64,000 bases of DNA from Cliona cf. orientalis (lineage: Eukaryota; Porifera; Demospongiae; Clionaida; Clionaidae): positions 1,757,501 through 1,821,500 of the forward strand of contig OZ005699.1 in NCBI GenBank assembly GCA_963930775.1. The letters run 5' to 3'. Both the position numbers and the translations under genes were made by a program. Positions 39,940 through 51,928 of this stretch are shown one piece after another. The notes beneath the pieces are model-generated. The model saw only the letters and a list, made by a program, of their open reading frames with translations. It was not told the origin of the DNA and ran no database searches. How positions within the stretch are numbered: the stretch's first letter is position 1; each line of letters opens with the position of its first letter.

Positions 39940-40526
39940 CAGCCAGCAACTTTTGCAGCATATGAACTCAGGTACTGATCCAGAAAATTTTCATGGAAGG
40001 TGGCTACCCATAGTAAACCACACTGGTGCAAAGGGGGTGGCTGGTTAATAATGGTGGACATCTCCTATACTATATACGTTGCATAAAATAACTGCACCCC
40101 ATCCACCCCCCCCCCCCCCCCCCCCCCCCCCGATCAGCCCCTGGAACTGCCTGTAGTCCATCATTCCATGCACCCATACGTAATTATTTGTATGTTGCCA
40201 TCGCACACTTACGTTTCATATATTATTATGGAATGCAACCGTCAGTGCTAAAATTTAATATAGCTAGCGAATGCCTACGAGCAGTGTAGCTACAAATTTC
40301 TTCACCAGCCTGGAAAGAGATGAGTCCTGCCTTAAATAATGTGTTGAAAAAGAATAGAAATAGGATGATAAGTGAAAATATAAGGCAAATGAGTTGAATT
40401 AGGTAGATGACCAGGAGTACTATGGAAATGCTGGGGGCAAATATAGGATGGAGAATGAGTTGGAGAAGATGTCTACGCTGAGTAGGATCAGCTGGAGGAC
40501 CAGGATGAAAGAGTAACCAGCTGCCA
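39940..40526 (-). pseudogene. TMEM138: TMEM138 copy 2, interrupted by a MITE
   Basis: TMEM138-like sequence resumes on both sides of a 175-bp insertion (39969-40143). Further small indels break the frame throughout and part of the C-terminal end is lost. Confidence 0.8.
39969..40143. mobile_element. 175-bp MITE inside TMEM138 copy 2
   Basis: Ends CAGGTACTGATCC and its imperfect inverse CGATCAGCCCCTG, with GAACT duplicated on each side (39964-39968 and 40144-40148). In the other units GAACT occurs once at this point, confirming an insertion. It contains a 26-base poly-C run (40106-40131). Confidence 0.75.
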
Positions 40527-40740
40527 TCTCTCATTGCTATTACCACTGATAAACAGTACATGTAGCAAGAAGTGTTTATACCAGTAGCTAGTCACCCTTT
40601 TGAAACAGCCATGCTTAATTAAAAGTTAAATTCATCGATTATTGAATTGACACTGTACTTGTATTTCAAGCCACACAATAATAATATTATTCAAAGTTTG
40701 TCTGCTCGTGCTCATTAATATTGCCAGGCGGTTTTTATAG

Positions 40741-40959
40741 GTGATTGATGAGCTGAAGTCTCTTGGCCGAGGTGACATCCTCGTTGTGTGTGGTGGAGTC
40801 ATTCCCCCTCAGGACTACCAGGCTCTCTATGAGTCTGGTGTCCAGACGGTCTATGGCCCTGGCACCAGCATCCCTCATGCGGCATGTGACCTGGTTGAGG
40901 CCATTGAGAGACATCTCCAGGGAGGACCTGGAAATAAGAAGGTGGCCGGCAAACTCTAA
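40741..40959 (+). CDS. MMUT last-exon copy 3, intact
   Basis: Seventy-two codons plus stop, differing from the true last exon by only two residues (A to T in GVQAVYG, A to G in GGPANKK). It is preceded by a good acceptor (GGTTTTTATAG). It encodes the CGGVIP and GPGTSIP part of the B12 domain. It lies 7.5 kb downstream of the real exon, beyond two antisense kinase genes. It is either an unused duplicate or an alternative last exon. Confidence 0.75.
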   Translation: MIDELKSLGRGDILVVCGGVIPPQDYQALYESGVQTVYGPGTSIPHAACDLVEAIERHLQGGPGNKKVAGKL

Positions 40960-41478
40960 AAGAAAGAACATTAATAATTTTTGCTGTTTGTGTACTACCA
41001 GTATTATTCTTGTGTAATGTCATACGAGCTGACCATCTTCATGCCACTTCAAAATTTAATTTTGTGCTATTGTATATAGCACGTAAGTTTATTGTTGTAA
41101 TAAAATTACCGGTCATGATAGAATTAATAATAATGATCATGAAAATGATTGCTTATTACAATAATTACATCCCTATTATAATATAGAAATTTACTTTTCT
41201 GAAATAAGCAATAATATTATTTGCCCAGTAATTTATAAGGGTATCGAATCGTGAAATTTGGCACAGATATATACAGGATATGGAAAATGGTTCTGTAAAT
41301 ACTTTAAAGTTTGCCATCTGTTTTCATTTTCAAGTTATTCCACTTCAAAGCATTTGATGATTACATAACGTTGCATAACTCAAGTATGCTACTTACACAC
41401 ATATTATTATAGTGACCCTTTACCATGACATTGTACATGTGGTAATCGTTTCATGATCCAAAATTAATTATAACAACA

Positions 41479-43759
41479 CTATTGGTGCAAGTATATTATT
41501 TCAGCTGTCTCAATTTTATCAGTTGAGATTACTTGATAAATGACTCCACCAACTACCATCATCTCATTGGTTGGGAGGACTGCAACAAGACAGCGATATC
41601 GAGCAGTTGGCATGTTGCTGATGATATCCCAGGAGTTAGTGGTTGGGTTGTACTTGTGAATAGCTGTGGTCTTGCCCTTTGCATCCAGTCCGCCAACTGC
41701 CACTAGCTCTCCATTGACAGCTGCACAGGTGGAGCAGCACACTGGGACATCAGTGATTCTGTGCCACACTGAACCACCGGATGATGTTCCACTGCATGAC
41801 TGCAGGAGCTTCGTCAGTGAACAGGTCAGCACTGACTTCGTACTACCATTCTTAACAAATCCTCCCAGCATGTATAGTCACTCTCCACAGATGGTTGCTG
41901 ATGCCCAAGTGTAGGGGTAAGGGAGGCTAGCTGCTGTTGACCAGACTAGTGTTTCAATATCCATCACTTCACTGTGTCCAGTCGAGCTACATCACCCTTT
42001 CCACCAGCCACTATGAGGTGCTGTTTGGTGGACACTACTGCTGTGTGGGATCGTTTTGATGGCATAGGTGGGAAGTGCTCCTCCCACATTTGAGCTTTGC
42101 TATTCATACTAAGCAATGCATTATCAGTAGTTGCCTGTTTCGATCCACCAATGGCTGTGAGTAGACTTCTGATGACTGCTAAACTGCCATGCCAATGGGG
42201 ACACTTAGGACGCTCACTCCATATCTGTTTAAATGAATCATATAAATATGTTTGACCATCATAGCTCATGAAGTAGGCCACATTCCCATCCACAACAGCA
42301 GCTCCCCTGTTCATCTTGCATGGTGCCTTCCCTCCATCTCTCCATTGTAAATCAATCAGATGTCTTGTAGGTGGGTGTGATGCATACCAGGTTGCGCAAA
42401 TGATTGTGACTGTGCATCTTTCATTGAGTGATCCTGTTGGAGTTGTCTTCCCCTAACTTGCTGAGCTCTAGGTAGCGGTGACTGGGATGGCTTTGTGACT
42501 TGTTCAGGCTGCTGACTCAGCTTTTGTTGCAGCTGTTCCACCTGTCTCTGTAGGGACTGCTGAATTTCTGCTGTGATGTGTTCTTGTTCTTCAAGCTGCT
42601 TATTCAGTGTTTGAATTTCGCTCTCTTGTGATTGAACTTGCTTATCTTTTTGTCTAAGTTGTGAATCCCTTGACTGAATCTCACTTTCCAGATGCTGATA
42701 TCTCTGCTGCTGTTGCTGATATTCCCACTGTAGCTAGTTGTTGGTTCTCATCACGTAGCTGCTGTAGCTGCTGAACAGTTGCTGCTTCTCTTACTTGCAT
42801 TTCTCTCATCTGTCTTTCCAGCTGGGCTATGTCATTCTGCACCCTCTCAACTTGCTCTACACTCTCTCTGTACTCTCTAGTCTCCTTGAGACTAGCCAGC
42901 CTCTGACACAGCTCCTCACTTGAAGGTCTCTCATTCTCCTGGTAGTGAAGGCAGTCCACTGCATTCGGCAAGAGACTGTGATCAGGGTCAATCATATCAA
43001 TGTGATTCTTTCTCCTCTCTGGCTCAAGGACAGGCACCTTAATTGTGCCTGTTGGGGATCTGGAGTCTTGAACAGTTCTAGTGCTAGGTCCAGGCTCAGG
43101 CCACAGTCGGGTGCACACTTGTATCATGATCTCACCCTCAGAGAAGCAGTCCAGTTTCTTTGTGTATACTGGTGGCTCATCTAACGCTTCTGGAGGCATG
43201 TAGGCCACTGTTCCTGGGCACATGGTGAGAGGGGTCATGCTTGGAGCTGCACCAGCTAGCTTGGACATGCCAAAGTCTGTCACTTTAGCTCTGCTCTTAG
43301 CCATGATCAGCACATTGTTGCTGGAGAGGTCTCGGTGGATGATGTCATTGGAGTGGAGGTAGGCAACCGCTAAAGCAATATCATGGCAAATATCAACTTG
43401 AACATAGTAGGCTAGTGATCGTTGTGAGTGTTCAAGCATTTTTGTCAAACTCTCATTAAGCAGTTCCATCAGCAGCACTGGTAGTCTGGACTCAGGATCT
43501 CTGGTGATGCCGAGGTACTGCACAATGTTTGGGTGTCGGATGCTCTCAAGAAATGCACACTCTTGTTGAAATCTCTGCATGATCCTGCCTGCTCCCGGAT
43601 CATTGGGGTCGGGTGGAGGTCTTTAGCAGCATAGGGCAGCTGGTCACACTTGGCCTTGTAGACAGCTCCATAGGAGCCATGGCCAAGGGGTTGGCTCCTG
43701 TTGATGTGGAAACTTCGATAGCGAAAAACTTGCTGTGCTCTAATCTGCTGATTGGCCAT
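41479..43759 (-). pseudogene. kinase-coiled-coil-Kelch copy 3, heavily disrupted
   Basis: At least four breaks: loss of sequence near 43605-43620 in the N-lobe (after CAAK-like AAKDLHP), a stop or frameshift in the coiled coil near 42735, a break near 42345 before the Kelch part, and one near 41965 plus an in-frame TGA near 41876. HRDLSSNN and DFG are still readable. Odd-type markers (SFAQP, ITD) group it with copies 1 and 5. Confidence 0.85.
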
Positions 43760-43827
43760 CTTATTGTTCAAGTTGGGTTCTGTAGGCTAGCTATGAAGTC
43801 AGTCTCCTTTTTAAGGTATACACCCAC

Positions 43828-43847
43828 TGTGCAGCATCAGTCATGTG
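43828..43847 (-). promoter_or_regulatory. conserved block upstream of kinase-Kelch copy 3
   Basis: Identical to the block at 35801, retained although the downstream gene is broken. Confidence 0.4.
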
Positions 43848-44045
43848 ATTTTGTGGTCACTATTTGCAGCACAATATTATATTGTATTCCTAGGAACAAA
43901 TAAAGAGGTAACCAACATACCGGTAATAATAAAATTGTGAAAAAATTTTTATAGGTACATCATGAATATCCACAGTTACGACATTGAATAGAATATCAAA
44001 ATACATGATAAAAATTAATGGTATTACCAATGAAACAACTATGAT

Positions 44046-44515
44046 CTATATATTCAAGTGTTTTCTAAACCACTCTGAATTCTCATAGTATTTTGAATTC
44101 CCTAGTCTCAGTGCTGCCCTCTTAGTAAAATACAGCCAGCAACTTTTGCAGCACATGAACTGCCTGTAGTCCATCATTCCATCCATATATACACATTCGT
44201 ACGTTGCCATCGCACGCTCACATTCCATATATGGAATGCAACTGTCAGTGCTAAATATAGAGCTCCTACGAGTAGTGTTGCAGCAAATTTCTTCACCAGG
44301 AGAGAGATGAGTCCGGCCTTGAAGGCAAATGTGTTGAAGAAGATTAGAAATAGGAGAATGAGTGAAAATATGAGGCAAATGTCTTGAATTAGGTAGATGA
44401 CCAGGAGTACTATGGAGTTGCTGGAGGCAAATAGGACAGAGAATGAATTGGAGAAGATGTCTACGCAGAGTAGGATCATCTGGAGGACCAGGATGAAACA
44501 GTAACTGGTTGCCAT
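44046..44515 (-). pseudogene. TMEM138: TMEM138 copy 3, frameshifted
   Basis: The first about 110 codons (44174-44515) are open and close to the intact copy. Four extra bases near 44190 and an 11-base loss near 44125 then throw the C-terminal part out of frame. Confidence 0.8.
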
Positions 44516-44817
44516 CTCTCATTGCTATAGATGACCACTGACAAACATCATTGAAGGGCTATATATTATATTTAATACCAGCAGTTACCCTTTTGAAACA
44601 GCCAATGGCATATATGTTTAAAGTTCATCGGTGATAAAATGCATAATGTATAATTATTAGTACAACATCCTTAGCTTGAAATTACTGAATTGACAATATA
44701 TAATAATATGTATAAGTTATAATAATAATTAGTACTAAATCTTGTATTTCAAGCCACAAAAATCTATAGCAATAATAATATTTAAAGTTTCTTTGCTTGT
44801 GCTCCATTGTTTTTTAG

Positions 44818-45165
44818 GTGATTGATGAGCTGAAGTCTCTGGGGCGAGGTTTGCAGCCTGGCATTTCATAGCACATAATATTATCTCTGTACGTATATAT
44901 ATACGTTTTTTTTGCTTGTGCACATGCATGCTGTATGTGTATAAGGTGATTAATGAGCTGAAGTTGCTTGGCCAAGATGACATTCTTAAGTTTGTTGTGT
45001 GTGGTGGAGTCATTCCCCCTCAGGACTACCAGGCTCGTTGAGCCATGAGTCTGGTGTCCAGGCGGTCTATGGCCCTGGCACCAGCATCCATCTGGCTCAT
45101 GAGAGACATCTCCAGGGAGGACCTTGAAATATTATAATATAAGAAGGTGGCTGGCAAACTCTAAA
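44818..45165 (+). pseudogene. MMUT last-exon copy 4, degraded
   Basis: The exon start occurs twice: 44818-44850, then again from about 44946 after about 95 bases of unrelated sequence. The second run carries small insertions, a TGA in place of the LYESG region (about 45040) and loss of the AACDLVEA region. It cannot encode the domain end. Confidence 0.85.
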
Positions 45166-45522
45166 GGAAGAACATTTGGTGTATTGTTATTACTTATGTC
45201 AGAGGCATAAGAAGATGATTTGGTAAACAGGTACTCTAGTGCCTATGTTCAAACTAATCAATCATTCAGAGCTCATTGTGCATCCTATTCATTCAGAAAT
45301 TTCGTGGGTGCACTGGTGCACTGATGCTTCCTATATTACTATACCAGTGTATGTATTGTCACATAAGCTGATCGACCGTCTTCATGCCAATTAATTCAAT
45401 GTATTATGCAAGAACTCAACTGATAAGGAAGTGGATGCCATGCACAATAATATTATCATAACAGTATTGTATACTTAGTCATAATAATATTATTTCTCTC
45501 ATTTGGGTGATTGGTGTGGGGC

Positions 45523-47850
45523 TCACTTCAGCTCATCCCAATCTGAATAATTATTAGCTATCTCAACTTTATCAGTGCTACTATATATGTTTGTACTTGT
45601 GTATCCACCAACCACCATCATCTCATCAGTCGGGAAGACTGCAACAAGACAGCAATATCGAGCAGTTGGCATGTTGCTGATGATATCCCAGGAGTCAGTG
45701 GTTGGATTGTATTTATGAACAGCTGATGTGATGCCATGCTTTGCATCCTCTCCGCCAACTGCCACCAGTTCTCCATTGACAGCTGCGCAGGTGGAGTGAT
45801 ATACTGGGACATCAGCGATTCTGTGCCACACTGGATCAGGTGATGCTTCACTGCATGACTGCAGGAGTTCTGTCAATGAACAGGTCAATACCGACTTTGA
45901 AGGACCATTCTTATCAAATCCTCCCAGCATGTATAGCCTATCCCCACAGATGGTTGCTGATGCCTTGGAGTAGGGGTAAGGGAGGCTAGCTGCTGTCGAC
46001 CAGACTAGAGTTTGAATATCCATCACTTCCACGGTGTCCAGTCGAGTTGATCGACCACTCTTCCCTCCAGCCACTATGAGGTGCTGTTTGGTGGACACTG
46101 CTGCAGTGTGGGTTCGTTTTGATGGCATAGGTGGGATGTTCTCCACCCACATTTGAACTTTACTATTCATAGCAAGCAATTTGTTGTCTGGAGCTCCCAC
46201 TTTTCTCCCACCAATGGCTGTGAGGAGACCTCTGATAACTGCTAAACTGCCATACAAATGGGAATACTTAGGATGGTCAATCCACCTCCGTTTGGACGAA
46301 TCATATGAACATATATGACCATCCCAATTCATGCAGTAAGCCACATTCCCATCCACAACAGCAGCTCCCCTGTCCATCTTGTAGGGTGCCTTCCCTCCAT
46401 CTTGCCATAGTAATTCAATCAGATGTCTTGTAGGTGAGTGTGATTTTTGTAGTTGCATACCAGGTTGCACGAATGATTGTGATTGTGCTTCTTTCACTGA
46501 GTGATCCTGCTGGAGTTGTCTTCCCCTAACTCGCTGAGCTGTAGGTAGTGGGGACTGGGATGGCTTTGTGACTTGTTCAGACTGCTGACTCAACTGTTGT
46601 TGCAGCTGTTCCACCTGTCTCTGTAGGGACTGCTGAATTTCTGCTGTGACATGTTCTTGTTCTTCAAGCTGTTTATTTAATGTACGAATCTCTTGTGCTT
46701 GTGATTGATTTTGTTGAAGCTGTGATTGAATTTGTTCATCTTTTTGCATAAGCTGGGAATCTTTTGACTGAATCTCACTTTCAAGATGGTACTGCTGTTG
46801 CTGATATCTCTGCTGCAGTTGCTGGTTCTCATGGCGCAGCTCCTGTAGCTGTTGAAAAGTCGCCGTTTCTCTTACTTGCATTTCTCTCATCTGTCTTTCC
46901 AGCTGGGCTATGTCATTCTGCACTCTCTCAACTTGCTCTACACTCTCTCTGTACTCTCTAGTCTCCTTGAGTCCAGCCAGCCTCTGACACAGCTCCTCAC
47001 TTGAAGATCTCTCATTCTCCTGGTAGTGGAGGCAGTCCATTGCAATTGGCAAGAGACCATGACCAGGGTCAATCATATCAATGTGATTCTCTCTTCTCTC
47101 TGGCTCAAGGACAGGTACCTTAGTTGTGCCAGTTGGTGATGCAGGGAATGGGACAGTTCTAGTGCGAGGTCCAGGCTCCGGCCACAGTCGGGTGCACACT
47201 TGTATCATGATCACACCCTCAGCGAAGCAGTCCAGTTTCTTTGTGTATACTGGTGGTTCGTCTAGTGCTTCTGGAGGCATATAGACCACTGTTCCTGGGC
47301 ACATGGTGAGAGGGGTCATGCTTGGAGCTGCACCAGCTAGCTTGGACATGCCAAAGTCTGTCACTTTAGCTCTGCTCTTAGCTATGATCAGCACATTGTT
47401 GCTGGAGAGGTCTCGGTGGATGATGTCATTGGAGTGGAGGTAGGCAACCGCTAAAGCTATATTATGACAAATATCAACTTGAGCATTGTAGGGTAGTGAT
47501 TGTTGTGAGTATTCAAGCATTTTCGTTAAACTCTCATCAAGCAGTTCCATCAGCAGCACTGGTAGTCTGGACTCAGGATCTCTGGTGATGCCGAGGTACT
47601 GCACAATGTTTGGGTGTCGGATGCTCTCAAGAAATGCACACTCTTGTTGAAATCTCTGCATGATCCTGCCTGCTCCTGGGTCATTGGGGTCTAGGATTGT
47701 TGGGTGGAGGACTTTAGCAGCACAGGGCAGTTGGTCACACTTGGCTTTGTAGACAGCTCCATAGGAGCCATGGCCAAGGGGTTGGCTCTTGTTGATGTGG
47801 AAACTTCGATAGCGAAAGAGTTGCTGTGTCCTAATCTGCTGATTGGACAT
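45523..47850 (-). CDS. protein kinase-coiled-coil-Kelch protein, copy 4, intact, 775 aa
   Basis: Same architecture and key residues as the 824-residue copy (glycine loop, Lys46, Glu70, HRDLSSNN, DFG, MPPE), but with one fewer coiled-coil block. The second LESxIQSKNSQL-type segment is absent and a Gln-rich insert (IQSQLQQNQSQAQ) is present instead. The Kelch part is full length. Even-type markers SFVQP, QKSH and IAD are shared with copy 2. The coiled coil is thus the fastest-changing part in length, the Kelch propeller in surface residues. The MMUT exon copy upstream on the other strand is degraded. Confidence 0.9.
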   Translation of the reverse strand: MSNQQIRTQQLFRYRSFHINKSQPLGHGSYGAVYKAKCDQLPCAAKVLHPTILDPNDPGAGRIMQRFQQECAFLESIRHPNIVQYLGITRDPESRLPVLLMELLDESLTKMLEYSQQSLPYNAQVDICHNIALAVAYLHSNDIIHRDLSSNNVLIIAKSRAKVTDFGMSKLAGAAPSMTPLTMCPGTVVYMPPEALDEPPVYTKKLDCFAEGVIMIQVCTRLWPEPGPRTRTVPFPASPTGTTKVPVLEPERRENHIDMIDPGHGLLPIAMDCLHYQENERSSSEELCQRLAGLKETREYRESVEQVERVQNDIAQLERQMREMQVRETATFQQLQELRHENQQLQQRYQQQQYHLESEIQSKDSQLMQKDEQIQSQLQQNQSQAQEIRTLNKQLEEQEHVTAEIQQSLQRQVEQLQQQLSQQSEQVTKPSQSPLPTAQRVRGRQLQQDHSVKEAQSQSFVQPGMQLQKSHSPTRHLIELLWQDGGKAPYKMDRGAAVVDGNVAYCMNWDGHICSYDSSKRRWIDHPKYSHLYGSLAVIRGLLTAIGGRKVGAPDNKLLAMNSKVQMWVENIPPMPSKRTHTAAVSTKQHLIVAGGKSGRSTRLDTVEVMDIQTLVWSTAASLPYPYSKASATICGDRLYMLGGFDKNGPSKSVLTCSLTELLQSCSEASPDPVWHRIADVPVYHSTCAAVNGELVAVGGEDAKHGITSAVHKYNPTTDSWDIISNMPTARYCCLVAVFPTDEMMVVGGYTSTNIYSSTDKVEIANNYSDWDELK

Positions 47851-47901
47851 CTTTTGTTCAAGTTAAGTTCTGTTCCTACTTCTGTCGAGGTATACACCAA
47901 C

Positions 47902-47921
47902 TGTGCAGCATCAGTCATGTG
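47902..47921 (-). promoter_or_regulatory. conserved block upstream of kinase-Kelch copy 4
   Basis: Identical to the block at 35801 and about 50 bases from the ATG at 47850. Confidence 0.45.
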
Positions 47922-48117
47922 ATGTTGTGGTTACTATATGCAGGACAATAGCTAACTTGTATTCATAGGAAGAAACCCTTCTCAGCTAGGTGTTGTAGGT
48001 ACATAATATCATAGTATCCACAGTTATGATATTAGAATATCAAAATGTATACATTAATGGTGTTACCAGTAAAACAATTAACCGTGATCTAATAGCACTA
48101 TTAAATATCATCGTAAA

Positions 48118-48418
48118 CATAGGCGGATCCAGCATAGGGGCACAAAGGGCACGTGCCCCCCCTTTTTGGAGAGCCACACATGCAAACTATATAGCTACAA
48201 GAGAGGCACACATTCTAGGGCTATCAACTGTGGAGTAAAACTATCTATAAACCAACTTACTTAGTACTTTTTAGCTCAAATGGCTGAGCCACTTCCATTT
48301 ATCACGTGTCGACTAGCGTTGAGCGGCAATTTAAGGGGTGTGGTCAAGCGTTAGGGGGCGTGGTTGCAAAATTTTCGCGCGCTTCGCGCGCGTGCCCCAA
48401 ATCCTGGATCCGCCACTG
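48118..48418. mobile_element. 301-bp MITE next to TMEM138 copy 4
   Basis: Ends CATAGGCGGATCCAG and inverse CTGGATCCGCCACTG, with GTAAA on both sides (48113-48117, 48419-48423). The right terminus CAGTGGCGGATCC resembles the hAT-like element at 9382. It includes a CGCGCGCTTCGCGCGCG palindrome near the right end. Absent from the other four units. Confidence 0.75.
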
Positions 48419-48423
48419 GTAAA

Positions 48424-48908
48424 CTGAGTTCTTGTAAAATTTAATTGAATTCCCTCACAGTCAGTGCATGCTACCCTCTTCAGGCTCTTGTAGAAATAAT
48501 AGTAAAGTCAGTATGGCCAGCAACTTTTGCAGCACATGAACTGCCTGTAGTCCATCATTCCATCCATACACATTCGTACGTTGCCATCGCACGCTCACAT
48601 TCCATATATGGAATGCAACTGTCAGTGCTAAATATAGAGCCTCTACGAGTAATGTAGCAGCAAATTTCTTCACCAGGAGAGAGATGAGTCCTGCCTTGAA
48701 GGCAAATGTGTTGAAGAAGATTAGACATAGGAGAAATGAGTAAAAGTGTGAGGCAAATGTCTTGAATTAGGTAGATGATCAGGAGTAGCTACTATGGAGT
48801 TGCTGAGAGCAAATAGGATGGAGAATGAGTTGGAGAAGATATCTACGCCGAGTAGGATCAGCTGGAGGACCAGGATAAAAGAGTAACCGGCTGCAATCTT
48901 TGGTTGCT
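48424..48908 (-). pseudogene. TMEM138: TMEM138 copy 4, start lost and frameshifted
   Basis: The ATG has become ATT (plus strand AAT at about 48895). Indels break both ends, including extra bases near 48500 and near 48790. The middle (about 48530-48673) is still close to the intact copy. Confidence 0.85.
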
Positions 48909-49094
48909 ATGACCACTGACAAACAATGAAGTTTTTATAATAGTTACCCATTTGAAATAGTCATGCTTAAAGTTAATCGATAATGCATAATTAGTACAAT
49001 GTGCTTAGCTTACTGAATTGACAATTATATTTCAAGTCACACAGTGGCAATAATATTCAAGGTTTCTCTGCTTGTGCTCCATTGTTTTTTTTAG

Positions 49095-49313
49095 GTGATT
49101 GATGAGCTGAAGTCTCTTGGCCGAGGTGACATCCTCGTTGTGTGTGGTGGAGTCATTCCCCCTCAGGACTACCAGGCTCTCTATGAGTCTGGTGTCCAGG
49201 CGGTCTATGGCCCTGGCACCAGCATCCCTCATGCGGCATGTGACCTGGTTGAGGCCATTGAGAGACATCTCCAGGGAGGACCTGGAAATAAGAAGGTGGC
49301 TAGAAAACTCTGA
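49095..49313 (+). CDS. MMUT last-exon copy 5, intact
   Basis: Seventy-two codons plus TGA, two residues different from the true last exon (A to G in GGPANKK, G to R near the end). Its acceptor (TTGTTTTTTTTAG) has a longer pyrimidine run than the original. The DNA after the stop is also close to the true MMUT 3' flank for about 200 bases. Same options as copy 3: relic or alternative last exon. Confidence 0.75.
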   Translation: MIDELKSLGRGDILVVCGGVIPPQDYQALYESGVQAVYGPGTSIPHAACDLVEAIERHLQGGPGNKKVARKL

Positions 49314-49546
49314 AAGAAAGGACATTTGCTGTATTATTATTGCTTACATAATGTCACATAAGCTGACAGTCTTCATGCCAATATTCAATGTTTTGATAAA
49401 AATTAATAAGAAAGTGGATTCCATGCATAATATTGTACACACACACATCATATGCAATGTCATGTATATTCTAGTCATGCACATAGCTAGCTACATAAAA
49501 ATATTATTATCTTCTCTTGTATGGGCTCGTATGGGCGACGTGGGGC

Positions 49547-51864
49547 TTACTTCAGCTCGTCCCAATTAGCTACCTCAACTTTGTCAGTGGTACTACGTAT
49601 GCTATTGCTAGTGTTTCCACCAACCACCATCATCTCATTGGTTGGGAGGACTGCAACAAGACACCAATATCGAGCAGTTGGCACGTTGCTGATGATATCC
49701 CAGGAGTTAGTGGTTGGGTCATACTTGTAAACAGCTGATGTGGTCTTGCCCTTATCATATCCACCAACTGCCACTAGCTCTCCATTGACAGCTGCACAGG
49801 TGGACTGGTACACCGGGACATCAGAAATTCTGTGCCACACTGAACTGGTTGATGTTCCACCGCATGACTGCAGGAGTTCTGTCAGTGAACAGGTCAGCAC
49901 TGACTTTGTCCTGGTACCACTCCTGTCACATCCTCCCAGCATGTAGAGCTGATCTCCACAGATGGTTGCTGATGCATAGGAGTAGGGGTGAGGGAGGCTA
50001 GCTGCTGTTGACCAGGCTAGTGTTTCAATGTCCATCACTTCCACCGTGTCCAGTCGAGTTGATCCATCACTCTTTCCACCGGCCACTATGAGTTGCTGTT
50101 GGGTAGACACTACTGCAGTGTAAGATCGTTTTGATGGCATAGGTGGGAAGTGCTCCTCCCACATTTGAGCTTTGCTATTCATACTAAGCAATTTGTTGTC
50201 TACAGCTCCCCGTTTTTCTCTACCAATGGCTGTGAGGAAACCTCTGATGACTGCTAAACTGGCATACCAATAGGAATAATTATTAGGAAGCTTACTCCAT
50301 CTCTGTTTAGATGTATATATCATAAGAACGTGTACGACCATCCCATAACATGAAGTAAGCCACATTCCCATCCACAACAGCAGCTCCCCTGATCATCGTG
50401 TATGGTGCCTTCCCTCCATCTTGCCATTGTAATTCAATCCTGAGATGTCTTGTAGGTGGGTGTGATATTTGCAGTTGCATACTGGGTTGCGCAAATGATT
50501 GTGACTGTGCATCTTTCATTGAGTGATCCTTTTGGAGTTGTCTTCTCCTAACTTGCTGAGCTCTAGGTAGTGGTGACTGGGATGGCTTTGTGATTTGTAC
50601 AGACTGCTGACTCAGCTGTTGTTGCAGCCGTTCCACCTGTCTCTGTAGGGACTGCTGAATTTCTGCTGTGATGTGTTCTTGTTCTTCAAGCTGCTTATTC
50701 AGTGATTGAATTTCGCTCTCTCGTGATTGAACTTGTTTATCTTTCTGTCTAAGTTGTGAATCCCTTGACTGAATCTCACTCTCCAGATGCTGATATCTCT
50801 GCTGCTGTTGCTGATATTCCCACTGCAGTTGTTGGTTCTCATCACGTAGCTCCTGTAGCTGCTGAACAGTTGTTGCTTCTCTTACTTGCATTTCTCCTAT
50901 CTGTCTTTCCAGCTGGGCTATGTCATTCTGCACCCTCTCAACTTGCTCTACACTCTCTCTGTACTCTCTAGTCTCCTTGAGACCAGCCAGCCTCTGACAC
51001 AGCTCCTCACTTGAAGGTCTCTCATTCTCCTGGTAGTGGAGGCAGTCCACTGCAATCGGCAAGAGACCATGACCAGGATTAATTAAATCGATATGATTCT
51101 TTCTCCTCTCTGGCTCTAGGATAGGCACTTCTGTCATGCCAGTTGGTGATGCAGGGAACGGGACAGTTCTAGTGCGAAGTCCAGGCTCAGGCCACAGTCG
51201 GGTGCTCACTTGTATCATGATCACACCCTCAGAGAAGCAGTCCAGTTTCTTTGTGTACACTGGTGGATCCTTTAGAGCTTCTGGAGGCATATAGGCTACT
51301 GTTCCTGGGCACATGGTGAGAGGGGTCATGCTTGGAGCTGCACCAGCTAGCTTGGACATGTCAAAGTCAGTCACTTTAGCTCTGCTCTTAGCCATGATCA
51401 GCACATTGTTGCTGGAGAGGTCTCGGTGGATGATGTCATTGGAGTGGAGGTAGGCAACCGCTAAAGCAATATCATGGCAAATATCAACTTGAACATAGTA
51501 GGCTAGTGATCGTTGTGAGTGTTCAAGCATTTTTGTCAAACTCTCATCAAGCAGTTCCATCAGCAGCACTGGTAGTCTGGACTCAGGATCTCTGGTGATG
51601 CCGAGGTACTGCACAATGTTTGGGTGTCGGATGCTCTCAAGAAATGCACACTCTTGTTGAAATCTCTGCATGATCCTGCCTGCTCCTGGGTCATTGGGGT
51701 CTAGGATTGTTGGGTGGAGGACTTTAGCAGCACAGGGCAGCTGGTCACATGCACTTGGCCTTGTAGACAGCTCCATAGGAGCCATGGCCAAGGGTTTGGC
51801 TCTTGTTGATGTGGAAACTTCGATAATGAAAGAGTTGCTGTGCTCTAATCTGCTGATTGGCCAT
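49547..51864 (-). pseudogene. kinase-coiled-coil-Kelch copy 5, frameshifted
   Basis: Four extra bases near 51750 (GTCACATGCACTTGG instead of GTCACACTTGG) shift frame within the glycine-loop region, so the kinase N-lobe is lost. A second shift near 50310-50340 separates the coiled coil from the Kelch part. The stretch 50307 to about 51750 is open and keeps HRDLSSNN, but DFG reads DFD, a further sign of lost catalysis. Odd-type markers ISD and EYQQQQQRYQHLESE are present. Confidence 0.85.
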
Positions 51865-51928
51865 CTTTTGTTCACGTTGAGTTCTGTAGGATAGCTATGA
51901 AGTCTTCATTTAAGGTATACATGCCCAC

